Source: Marinobacterium sediminicola
GTDB lineage: Bacteria > Pseudomonadota > Gammaproteobacteria > Pseudomonadales > Balneatricaceae
NCBI RefSeq assembly: GCF_022343685.1
Contig: NZ_CP092123.1
Span: 1,302,001 to 1,366,000 of the forward strand
Length of the DNA stretch: 64,000 bases
Reading direction: 5' to 3'
The position numbers were made by a program, and so were the translations under genes. Below, one piece after another: positions 19,093 through 27,024 of this stretch; the first letter of the stretch is position 1, and every line of letters begins with the position of its first letter. The notes under the pieces were generated by a model, which saw nothing but the letters and a program-made list of their open reading frames with translations, was not told the origin of the DNA and did no database searches.

Positions 19093-19276
19093 CAGGTCGC
19101 TCCAGTACCAGTCCGGCCAGCAGGATCAGTCCGGCCCAGATCAGATAGATCACCACCGGCAGGCTGGAAAACCCCCAGCCGGTCGGACGGTCGAACAGCA
19201 ACAAAAGCGGCGGCGAGAACAGCGCCAGTGCCAACAGGCTCAGGGCTACCAGGCGGCCGGTCATGATCGGCTTCAT
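19082..19276 (-). CDS. Small two-helix membrane protein
   Basis: A protein of 64 residues with two hydrophobic helices (about 8-26 and 38-58: LVALSLLALALFSPPLLLLF and VVIYLIWAGLILLAGLVL). It overlaps both neighbours: its start overlaps the exonuclease gene by 4 bp and its end overlaps the kinase by 11 bp, so it is almost certainly translated. Small two-helix proteins often precede sodium:solute symporter genes (DUF485/DUF4212 types); this one sits in the same place and may assist the symporter-like sensor. The sequence alone does not fix the family. Confidence 0.75.
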   Translation of the reverse strand: MKPIMTGRLVALSLLALALFSPPLLLLFDRPTGWGFSSLPVVIYLIWAGLILLAGLVLERPDAD

Positions 19277-21312
19277 CGATGCTGCTCCTGTTCGATCTGC
19301 CGTTGCAGTTCCAGGGCATCACCCAGTGTACGCACGCCACGGTTGGCCAGCCGTGGCAGCAGCAACAACAGCAGTTCAGCGGTCACGCGGGCATCACCAA
19401 GCGCCGTGTGACGCGTGCCCGGCGGAAAGCTGAGGTCGAATCGTTCGGCCAGCGCGTCCAGCCCGTGGCCTTCCAGTGAGGGATCGATGGCTCGTGACAG
19501 CAGCAGAGTATCCAGAACCGGCATGGTGAACCGGCTCTGGTCGCCGCTTTCGGACAGCTGCAGCGCCAGCAGGTCGAACACGGCATTGTGTGCGACCAGT
19601 ACGCCGTCGCCGACATAGTGCCGGAAACGGGGCAGGACCACTTCGATGGGGGGCGATTGAGCCACATCCTCATCCTTCAGACCGTGGATCGCCGTACTTT
19701 CAGGCGGAATGGCACGCTGAGGGTTCACCCGTTGGTCGAACACATCATCGGCCAGCAGGCGTCCATTAAGGATACGGCACGCCGCGAGGCTGATGATCCT
19801 GTCGCCCCGGCGCAGGTCCAGCCCGGTGGTTTCGGTGTCGAATACCACCATCTCCAGCTGCTGCAGGGGTAGGGATGCCAGGTCACCGCTGGGTGCGGGC
19901 AGGTCGGCGATGCTGAAATCATGGAATTCAGGGCGAGGCGAGAGACGCTGGAGCGGTTGTATGCCCCGGCCTGATGCCGGTAACGGCAGCCGCAGGCGGG
20001 GGCCTTCACCCGGTTGCTGAGGCGGTATCGACCACAGGTCTGCACCGTGCTGGTCGAGCACATCCTCAACACGCGGTGACAGGGGCTCGTCGAACAGTGG
20101 CAGCGAGCGCCACTGCTGCAGCTGCTGCTCGCTTAAGGGAATGCCATCCCAGCTCAGGTCGACGTATACCCGGCGGTTGCCCAACAGGACTTCGAGCTCC
20201 ACCTCATCAATCCGCTGAAGACTGCTCAACTGTCGAACCAGCAACTGCAACAGAGCAAGCAGGGCGGGGCCGTCTACTTTCATCCAGGCGGGGATACCAA
20301 TGGGGGTCAGCCTGATTTGATGCTGCAGCAGTTGGGCTTTCAATGCACTGCACAGGTCATTGGACCAGGTTTCTTCCAGTGCGGACTGACTGAGTTGCTG
20401 GGCTTCAACCAGATGGGTCAGCTGCTCGACCTGAGTGGCCAGCGCCTGGCTTTCCTGCTCAATGGCGCTTTCCAGTCGTTGTTTGAAGGTCGGGTTGTCC
20501 TCCACTTGCAGCAACGCTTCGGTGGCGCTGTTCAGACTACCGCAATGGCCCCGCAGCTTGGGCAGCAGCTGGGCCAGCGTTCGACGCCAGCGTTGATCAT
20601 GCTCCAGAGCGGCGGTGGTGTCTTGCAGCGTGATCAGCGCACCGCCGTGGTAGGCGCCCAGTCGGCGCAACTGACAGCGCAGCCAGTGATGTTCCCCGGG
20701 GAGCAGCAATTGGTGTGGCGTGCCGTCATCAGGAAGGTGGCGGATCGCATCGGCGAGACTGGGGTGTGGCAGCAGTTGCGACAGGGGGCGACCCAGACCC
20801 AGCCCAGGTTGGTCATGGAACATCTCGGCCGCAGCCGGGTTGAATAACAGCAAGCGTTGATGGCGATCGCAGATCAGCAGCGGGAGGTCGAGCACCTGCA
20901 GCAGTGCTTCCAGCTCCTGCTTGATCTTTTCCGCCTCGCGCGCGCCTTCAGCATGGGCTTCTCGGATCTTAACGCGATCCTGACGCCAGCCCTCACGAAT
21001 ATGGTCGAGATCCGGCTGTAGCGGTTGCAGCCAGCCATCCACCGGGTAGTCCCCCTGAGCGTCGGGGCTGGCTACCAGACGGGCCAGCAGCACCTGAAAC
21101 TGGCGTAAGGGGCGGAACAGGCGTCGTTCCAACTGCCAACCGACCAGAAGACTGAGCACCGTGGGGGCGAGCCCAAGGCACCAGAGCAGGGGACGAGTTT
21201 CGGGGGAGGGCTGAAGAGCGCCTTCCAGCCAGATCAGTACGCCCAGGCCGGCTACCAGACAGAGGCCGGTCAGCAGCAGCCAGAGCCCGATCAGGTTCTG
21301 ACGGGACGGCAT
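19273..21312 (-). CDS. Membrane sensor-like protein fused to DnaQ-type 3'-5' exonuclease
   Basis: A protein of 679 residues. Two N-terminal membrane helices (about 8-30 and 38-58) are followed by a PAS-like domain (about 125-235: LPLLICDRHQRLLLFNPAAAEMF), a helical pair resembling a histidine kinase dimerisation domain but without an HE(L/N)RTP box, and a weak ATPase-like region without clear N or G boxes. The C-terminus is a complete DEDDh exonuclease: FDTETTGLD (D492), VAHNAVFDLLAL and HTALGDARVTAE. Such exonucleases resemble the DNA polymerase III epsilon proofreading domain. It lies in an operon with a receiver protein and a symporter-type kinase. Why a nuclease is tied to a sensor-like membrane protein is not known. 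Confidence 0.85.
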   Translation of the reverse strand: MPSRQNLIGLWLLLTGLCLVAGLGVLIWLEGALQPSPETRPLLWCLGLAPTVLSLLVGWQLERRLFRPLRQFQVLLARLVASPDAQGDYPVDGWLQPLQPDLDHIREGWRQDRVKIREAHAEGAREAEKIKQELEALLQVLDLPLLICDRHQRLLLFNPAAAEMFHDQPGLGLGRPLSQLLPHPSLADAIRHLPDDGTPHQLLLPGEHHWLRCQLRRLGAYHGGALITLQDTTAALEHDQRWRRTLAQLLPKLRGHCGSLNSATEALLQVEDNPTFKQRLESAIEQESQALATQVEQLTHLVEAQQLSQSALEETWSNDLCSALKAQLLQHQIRLTPIGIPAWMKVDGPALLALLQLLVRQLSSLQRIDEVELEVLLGNRRVYVDLSWDGIPLSEQQLQQWRSLPLFDEPLSPRVEDVLDQHGADLWSIPPQQPGEGPRLRLPLPASGRGIQPLQRLSPRPEFHDFSIADLPAPSGDLASLPLQQLEMVVFDTETTGLDLRRGDRIISLAACRILNGRLLADDVFDQRVNPQRAIPPESTAIHGLKDEDVAQSPPIEVVLPRFRHYVGDGVLVAHNAVFDLLALQLSESGDQSRFTMPVLDTLLLSRAIDPSLEGHGLDALAERFDLSFPPGTRHTALGDARVTAELLLLLLPRLANRGVRTLGDALELQRQIEQEQHR

Positions 21313-21315
21313 GGC

Positions 21316-21696
21316 TCAACCTCCCTGTTGCGTGTCGGCCAACAACGCCTGTACCCGGCTGACCAGTTCACGAGTCGAGAACGGCTTGGTGACATAATCA
21401 TTGGCACCCAGAGCCATGCCTTTTTCCTTTTCGACCTCGCGGCCGTGCGCGGTCAGCATCACCACGGGTAGCTTGCGCGTCGCCTCGGCGGCACGCAGGC
21501 GTTCCAGCAGATCAAAGCCGCTCATCCCCGGCAGGCTGATATCCAGCAATAACAGATCCGGACACTGCTGATGGATCAGTTCCAGGGCCTGCTCCGCATC
21601 GGGAGCGGTGGCCACGGAAAAACCCGCCTGCTGCATCAGAAACTCCAGTGACAGCAGGATGTTGGGCTCATCATCCACAACCAAAACATGCGGCAT
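21316..21696 (-). CDS. Single-domain response regulator (CheY-like)
   Basis: A protein of 126 residues consisting only of a receiver domain: VVDDE acidic pocket, LLLLDISLPGMSGFD phospho-acceptor Asp, VVMLTAHG and the conserved Lys in VTKPFS. ATG 21696 is preferred to GTG 21702, because GAGGA lies 7 nt before the ATG but only 2 nt before the GTG. It is the first gene of a four-gene minus-strand operon, 3 bp before the exonuclease-sensor gene. It has no output domain, so it probably acts by protein contact or phosphorelay with the kinase at the end of the operon. Confidence 0.92.
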   Translation of the reverse strand: MPHVLVVDDEPNILLSLEFLMQQAGFSVATAPDAEQALELIHQQCPDLLLLDISLPGMSGFDLLERLRAAEATRKLPVVMLTAHGREVEKEKGMALGANDYVTKPFSTRELVSRVQALLADTQQGG

Positions 21697-21838
21697 GGGC
21701 ACTTCCTCGTTCCGTCGACTCTGTTCTATTTGAGTCTAGTGTGCCCCAGACAAAAGGGAAACGGCAGCTCAATCGGCAGGACTTTGGTGGTAGATCAAGG
21801 CATAATGCGGACCTTTTTTGCCACTCGAGAGGAAAACC

Positions 21839-22582
21839 ATGTCGCTACCGGGCAAAGAGATCTATCGAGGTCATGACCAGTTCGGCAGCGTGCGGGTGCT
21901 CGACGATGGCGACAAGCGTTATCTGGCCTTTGGCGATCAGGATGAGCAAAGTTGCTGTCTCAAGCATGAACCGCTGCTTCCTGAACACGAATATGTGCGT
22001 GCCATGCTGCTGGCGCTGCTGTTTGTGGAGCCTCGTCAAGTGATCAGCCTTGGACTGGGTGCCGGTGCCCTGAACACCTGCCTGCATGGCCGTTTTGCCG
22101 CCTGTAAGCAGCAGATTGCCGAGTTGCGTCCGGAAGTGGTGGAGGTGGCCTATCGCTTCTTCCAACTGCCCCGAGGCAAACGGATTCAGGTTCATACCAC
22201 CGATGCGCTCGACTTTCTGCGCAACATGGAAACCCGCAAGGCCGATATCATCTTCAGCGACATATACGGTGCTGAAGGACTGAGCGACCAACAGCTGGGA
22301 GAGGAGTATCTGGAACTCTGTGCCCGTCGCCTGAAGCAGGGCGGCTGGCTGGTGATGAACCTTTGGCGTGAACATCAGGGGCCAAACACCCTGGAACTTT
22401 TACTGCAGCAGTTCGGAACCATTTATGGTTGTCACACCCAGAGCGGCAACTGGGTGGTCTTCGCTTCGGAAGATGGTCACGAGATCAGCCAAAGCCAGCT
22501 CGACAAGCGCGCCCGACAGCTCAGCCAGCAGCTGGGGTTTTCGTTGGCATCCCACCTTAAGCGTCTGCGCACCTACCCCTGA
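21839..22582 (+). CDS. Spermidine synthase-like protein (SAM-binding)
   Basis: A protein of 247 residues; ATG 21839 follows GAGAGGAAAACC. The SAM/dcSAM-type Rossmann motif ISLGLGAGALN, the acidic strand DIIFSDIYGAEG and KQGGWLVMNLW place it in the spermidine/spermine synthase superfamily. The N-terminal beta-domain is short, and the family includes members whose substrate is not putrescine, so a true aminopropyltransferase is uncertain. No speD is adjacent. It is divergent from the response-regulator operon, from which about 140 bp separate it. Confidence 0.8.
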   Translation: MSLPGKEIYRGHDQFGSVRVLDDGDKRYLAFGDQDEQSCCLKHEPLLPEHEYVRAMLLALLFVEPRQVISLGLGAGALNTCLHGRFAACKQQIAELRPEVVEVAYRFFQLPRGKRIQVHTTDALDFLRNMETRKADIIFSDIYGAEGLSDQQLGEEYLELCARRLKQGGWLVMNLWREHQGPNTLELLLQQFGTIYGCHTQSGNWVVFASEDGHEISQSQLDKRARQLSQQLGFSLASHLKRLRTYP

Positions 22583-22745
22583 TTTTTTGCCACTTGCGCC
22601 AGTGTCTCAGTGACGGAAGCGAGCATTGCAGATGCCGGCACAGGTCGCTAAATGGGCCGCAATGCTTGGTGTCCATCCCCGTGCTGTCTACAGTGCCTTG
22701 TGAACCCTGTGATTTTTACGTCGGGAATCAGTTCGGTCACATGTG

Positions 22746-25448
22746 ATGAACAAGCTCACCAAAAGCGTCTGGCACCAGATGACAACCGAGCAATCGCTCC
22801 AGGCGCTGCAGACCTCGGTTGACGGTCTGTCCTCGCAAGAAGCGGCGATGCGTCTTGCTCACTATGGTTCCAACAGCCTGCCTGAACCTGCCAGGCGCAG
22901 TGTGCTGACTCGTTTTCTGCTCCAGTTTCACAATATCCTGATCTACGTACTGCTGGGGTCTGCCGCGATTACTGCAACTCTGGGCCATGTGGCAGATACG
23001 CTGGTGATCATTGCGGTGGTATTGATTAACGCGACGATCGGGTTTTTTCAGGAGGGCAAGGCTGAAAAGGCGATGGACGCCATCCGCCGCATGCTGGCAC
23101 TGAAAGCATCAGTGATGAGGGACAAGGGACGGCACAGGGTCTCAGCTGAAGCGCTGGTGCCGGGCGACATTGTCCTGCTCGAAGCCGGCGACAAAGTGCC
23201 CGCTGATCTGCGGCTTCTGGACGTACGTGGCCTGCAGGTGCAGGAAGCAATCCTGACGGGGGAATCGATGCCCGTGGAGAAGCAGACGCATCCTGTGGGA
23301 CAGGATGAAGCGCTGGGTGACAGAACGAGCATGGTTTACAGCGGGACCCTGGTCACCCGGGGGCAGGGGCGTGGGGTCGTGGTGGCTACGGGTGCAAACT
23401 CCGAGATCGGTCGCATGAGTGGCCTGTTATCAGGGGTGGAAGTGCTGACGACACCGCTGACTCGGCAGATGAACCTGTTTGCACGTTGGCTGAGTCTGCT
23501 GATCCTGCTGGTTGCAGGTCTGCTGCTGGTGTTTGGCACCCTGGCCGAACGTCTGGCGTTTGCCGACCTGTTCATGGCAGTAGTGGGCTTGTCGGTTGCG
23601 GCCATCCCCGAGGGGCTGCCGGCGGTTTTAACGATCACGCTGGCGGTTGGTGTACAGGCAATGGCCCGGCGCAATGCCATCGTCAGGCGCCTGCCTGCAA
23701 TTGAAACCCTGGGGGCAGTGTCAGTCATCTGCACCGACAAGACCGGTACCTTGACGCGGAACGAGATGATGGTGGCCACAGTGGTCACAGGCTCAGCCGA
23801 GTATTCGCTGCAGGGTGTCGGATACGCCCCCGACGGCGACCTGTTGTGCGATGGTCATGTCATAGATGATTCAATGCCTGCGGCGCTAGAGGAACTGGGG
23901 CGGGTGGCGGTGCTGTGCAACGATGCCTCATTGCATGAGTGTGAAGGTGTCTGGTCGGTCGAGGGCGACCCAATGGAAGGAGCACTGATGGCCTTCTCAG
24001 GCAAGATCGGGCTGGAGCCAAGGACGCTTCGTGCGGCTTGGACGCGTACTGACATCATCCCCTTCGATGCGGAGCATCGGTTTATGGCGACCCTGAACCA
24101 TGACCATCGCAACCATGCACTGGTGGCGGTGAAGGGCGCGCCGGAGCGGCTGCTGTCGATGTGCGGCAGCCAGCGTACGGCTGATGGCAACAGCGCCCCG
24201 CTTGATCAGGCCTATTGGCAGGTGCAGGCGGAAAAGATTGCCGCGAAGGGGATGCGGGTGCTGGCGCTGGCGATCAAACCGGTGGCACCAGAGCATTTCA
24301 TCCTGGAATTTTCAGATGTGGAGCAGGGGCTGATCATGATCGGCCTTGTGGGGCTTATCGATCCTCCCCGCGTTGAAGCGATTGCCGCCATCGGGGAATG
24401 TCTGCGGGCCGGGATCCGCGTAAAGATGATCACCGGGGATCACAAGGGGACCGCCGCTGCCATCGGCCGACAGATCGGGCTGCAGAATTCGGATCGTGTA
24501 CTGACCGGAATCGAGCTGGACGGCATGGATGACCTGACACTGGCAGCGGCCGCGATGAGCACGGATATATTTGCCCGCACCAGTCCCGAACACAAACTGC
24601 GGCTGGTCATGGCCTTGCAATCACAGGGGATGACCGTGGCCATGACCGGCGATGGCGTTAACGATGCCCCGGCGCTGAAACGCGCGGATGTAGGGATCGC
24701 GATGGGCCGGAGGGGCAGCGAAGCCGCCAAGGAAGCGTCTGAACTGGTGCTTGCGGATGATAACTTCGCCTCGTTGACGGCCGCCGTCAGGAAGGGGCGA
24801 ACGGTCTACGACAACATCAAGAAGGTGATCAGCTGGACGTTGCCGACCAGTACCGGCGAAGCCATGACCATCATCGTGGCGCTGTTGTTCGGCATGACTC
24901 TGCCGGTTACACCGATCCAGATTCTCTGGATCAACCTGATCACTGCGGTCTCTCTTGGGGTTGCCCTGGCGTTCGAACCGACCGAACCGGGCACCATGCG
25001 CCGCCCACCGCGACCCCGAAGCGAGCCACTGCTTTCAGGCGACCTGGCCTGGCATACGGTGTTCGTATCGGCGCTGTTCGTCGCCGGTGTCTTTGGCATG
25101 TATGCCAACGCCATCGACAAGGGGTACTCCGTCGAACTTGCTCGCACCATCGCGCTCAACACCCTTGCGGTGATGGAGATCTTTCATCTGTTCTTCATCC
25201 GGAATTTCTATGGTACATCCCTGACCTGGCAAGCGGTCAGAGGCACCCGAGTGGTCTGGGCAACGGTGATTATCGTGACCTGTGCCCAGTTTGCGATTAC
25301 TTACCTGCCGCCCCTGCAGGCACTCTTTGCAACCGTTGCGCTTCCGCCAATCGATGGCCTCAACATACTTGGCGTGGGAATCGCTCTGCTGCTGATCATC
25401 GAAACGGAAAAACAGATACGACTGCGCTGGCGTGACAGAGGCGGCTGA
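22746..25448 (+). CDS. Cation-transporting P-type ATPase (type II-like)
   Basis: A protein of 900 residues with the full P-type order: N-terminal actuator with LTGES, phosphorylation site CTDKTGTLT (D331), nucleotide-binding part with VKGAPERLL, hinge MTGDGVNDAPALK and six C-terminal helices. PEGLPA in helix 4 fits P2-type Ca2+/Na+/K+ pumps. In helix 6 the Ca2+-pump NxxTD pattern reads NLITAVSLG, lacking the aspartate, and helix 5 has STGE rather than NxGE, so the ion cannot be assigned as Ca2+. ATG 22746 is used; a GTG lies one codon earlier and the ribosome-binding site is weak. It appears monocistronic. Confidence 0.9.
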   Translation: MNKLTKSVWHQMTTEQSLQALQTSVDGLSSQEAAMRLAHYGSNSLPEPARRSVLTRFLLQFHNILIYVLLGSAAITATLGHVADTLVIIAVVLINATIGFFQEGKAEKAMDAIRRMLALKASVMRDKGRHRVSAEALVPGDIVLLEAGDKVPADLRLLDVRGLQVQEAILTGESMPVEKQTHPVGQDEALGDRTSMVYSGTLVTRGQGRGVVVATGANSEIGRMSGLLSGVEVLTTPLTRQMNLFARWLSLLILLVAGLLLVFGTLAERLAFADLFMAVVGLSVAAIPEGLPAVLTITLAVGVQAMARRNAIVRRLPAIETLGAVSVICTDKTGTLTRNEMMVATVVTGSAEYSLQGVGYAPDGDLLCDGHVIDDSMPAALEELGRVAVLCNDASLHECEGVWSVEGDPMEGALMAFSGKIGLEPRTLRAAWTRTDIIPFDAEHRFMATLNHDHRNHALVAVKGAPERLLSMCGSQRTADGNSAPLDQAYWQVQAEKIAAKGMRVLALAIKPVAPEHFILEFSDVEQGLIMIGLVGLIDPPRVEAIAAIGECLRAGIRVKMITGDHKGTAAAIGRQIGLQNSDRVLTGIELDGMDDLTLAAAAMSTDIFARTSPEHKLRLVMALQSQGMTVAMTGDGVNDAPALKRADVGIAMGRRGSEAAKEASELVLADDNFASLTAAVRKGRTVYDNIKKVISWTLPTSTGEAMTIIVALLFGMTLPVTPIQILWINLITAVSLGVALAFEPTEPGTMRRPPRPRSEPLLSGDLAWHTVFVSALFVAGVFGMYANAIDKGYSVELARTIALNTLAVMEIFHLFFIRNFYGTSLTWQAVRGTRVVWATVIIVTCAQFAITYLPPLQALFATVALPPIDGLNILGVGIALLLIIETEKQIRLRWRDRGG

Positions 25449-25582
25449 TCCGCGGTGCGATATCTTGGGTGCCTCTTTGATCGGCGGTATTGTGTTCGGT
25501 TTTATAATGTCTCTAACAAGACTGTTTTGGCCTGTTTTGAAGTTGAGCGTCTGAGATTTGAATTTAATTCAAAAGGTAATCT

Positions 25583-26125
25583 ATGAGTGTTTGGGACCAG
25601 GATACATATCAAAGAGCATGGAATTTTGCCTCGAATATACACCATGGCCAGAAGTTGCCAGGAAGTGATATTCCCTACATCAATCATCTTGGACTGGTCG
25701 CCATGGAGGCTGCAGCCGCTGTAGCGCATGAGCGTATCGAAAATCCGGATATTCTTGTTTTATGTGCGTTGCTGCATGATGCCATCGAAGATACGTCAGC
25801 AACTTATGAAGAGATAAAGCATCACTTCGGAACCGAAATTGCCGATGGGGTTTTAGCGCTGACAAAAAATGAGAATCTGTCGTCAAAACATGAGCAGATG
25901 ATGGACAGTATCGGCAGAATAAAATACCAACCCAAAGAGGTCTGGATGGTGAAACTATGTGATCGCATCACGAACCTGCAGCCACCTCCCGCCCACTGGG
26001 ATCAGGTCAAAATAGCGGCATACCAGAGTGAGGCAAGGCTTATATTGGAGCAGCTCGGTGAGGCGAGTCCTTTCCTGTCAAAAAGACTGCAAGCGAAAAT
26101 AGCCAATTATGATCAGTATTTGTAA
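25583..26125 (+). CDS. HD-domain hydrolase, MESH1/SpoT-hydrolase-like
   Basis: A protein of 180 residues formed by a single HD domain: YINHL, LLHDAIEDT (HD and ED pairs) and KLCDRITNL match the metal-binding and substrate motifs of (p)ppGpp hydrolases of the SpoT/MESH1 type. No synthetase, TGS or ACT domain is present, so it would be a small alarmone hydrolase. AAAGGTAATCT before the ATG is a good ribosome-binding site, and a TATAAT at 25503-25508 may be its -10. The gene is clearly richer in A+T than its neighbours and stands alone, suggesting transfer. Hydrolysis of another nucleotide is possible. Confidence 0.8.
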   Translation: MSVWDQDTYQRAWNFASNIHHGQKLPGSDIPYINHLGLVAMEAAAAVAHERIENPDILVLCALLHDAIEDTSATYEEIKHHFGTEIADGVLALTKNENLSSKHEQMMDSIGRIKYQPKEVWMVKLCDRITNLQPPPAHWDQVKIAAYQSEARLILEQLGEASPFLSKRLQAKIANYDQYL

Positions 26126-26440
26126 AAGTACAGTTTAGCTGCCCGGTACATACCGATGCCCTTGCGCGATGAAGTCTGGTTGTTTTTTGAACGAGTGACA
26201 CTGCCAAACATTCAAGCCAAGGCTAATTTAATCAGAATAGGTTTTGCCAAAGCGCTGGCGGTTGGATGAGAAAGATTATCGACCCTTTGATAGTGCCCTG
26301 ATGTTTGCCCTGAGGAATTCCCATACACTACCAGTACAAAGGGTGAGGTGTGTGTCTTTCCGCCTGCTCCTGCTGATCCTGTTGTCACGCGGATACAGGT
26401 TAGAGCTGAACCTGTGTCGGCCCAAGGTAAAGAGAAACTG
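26126..26440. other. Intergenic region, 315 bp, no gene supported
   Basis: A relatively AT-rich stretch between the HD hydrolase and the GNAT gene. Short open frames (a 38-codon frame at 26157 and a 65-codon frame at 26244) lack ribosome-binding sites. A 5-bp stem AGGTT/AACCT lies near 26397-26413. The motif ATAGGTTTTGCCAAAGCGCT around 26237 partly recurs near 26934. Confidence 0.5.
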
Positions 26441-26860
26441 ATGTCTGAAGTCGTAATCGTCCCTTACGAGGGCAAGGAAAGGGATGCCATCTGTGCAATC
26501 CGCGAAACCGTATTCGTCCATGAGCAAAAGGTTCCGCCGGAGCTGGAGTTCGATGGCCTGGATGGGGCCGCCCTGCATGTGCTGGCCTTGGTAAATGGCC
26601 AACCGGTCGGCACAGGGCGTGTGTTGGAAGATGGTCACATCGGGCGTATTGCCATCCTTGAAGCGTTTCGCGGGCTGGGGATTGGCGCTCAAGTTGTGGT
26701 GGCGCTGGTGGATGCAGCGCAAAAGGCGGGGTGCACGCGCGTGTATCTGGGCTCACAGACTCATGCGGTGGAGTTCTATCGCAAGCTGGGCTTTACCCCC
26801 TACGGTGAGGAATTCATGGATGCGGGTATTCCGCATATTCACATGGAAAAGTCGCTCTAA
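26441..26860 (+). CDS. GNAT-family N-acetyltransferase
   Basis: A protein of 139 residues. The start at ATG 26441 gives the standard beginning MSEVVIVPYEGKERDAI; the longer upstream frame has no family-like sequence. The acetyl-CoA-binding motif FRGLGIGAQVV follows the strand IGRIAILE, and YRKLGFTPYGEEFMDAGIPH is typical of the ElaA/YjcF-like group. It probably acetylates a small amine or protein; the substrate is unknown. The Shine-Dalgarno is modest (AAGGTAAAGAGAAACTG). Confidence 0.88.
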   Translation: MSEVVIVPYEGKERDAICAIRETVFVHEQKVPPELEFDGLDGAALHVLALVNGQPVGTGRVLEDGHIGRIAILEAFRGLGIGAQVVVALVDAAQKAGCTRVYLGSQTHAVEFYRKLGFTPYGEEFMDAGIPHIHMEKSL

Positions 26861-27024
26861 CCTCAATGCGGGTGCTGTCGGGCAATCCGGCATTGGCTAA
26901 CTGCTTGATGTTGCATGTAGATATTTCGATAAGGATTGGGTTTGGCAAGACGCTGTGATCCATTTTGGCCCGGGTCTTGCTATAACCTTGCACCAATTCA
27001 GTTCCATCTGTTATCGAGGTTCCA

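Noticed and set aside
26244-26441. 65-codon open frame before the GNAT gene
   Set aside because: No ribosome-binding site, low-complexity basic sequence, and it overlaps the GNAT start.
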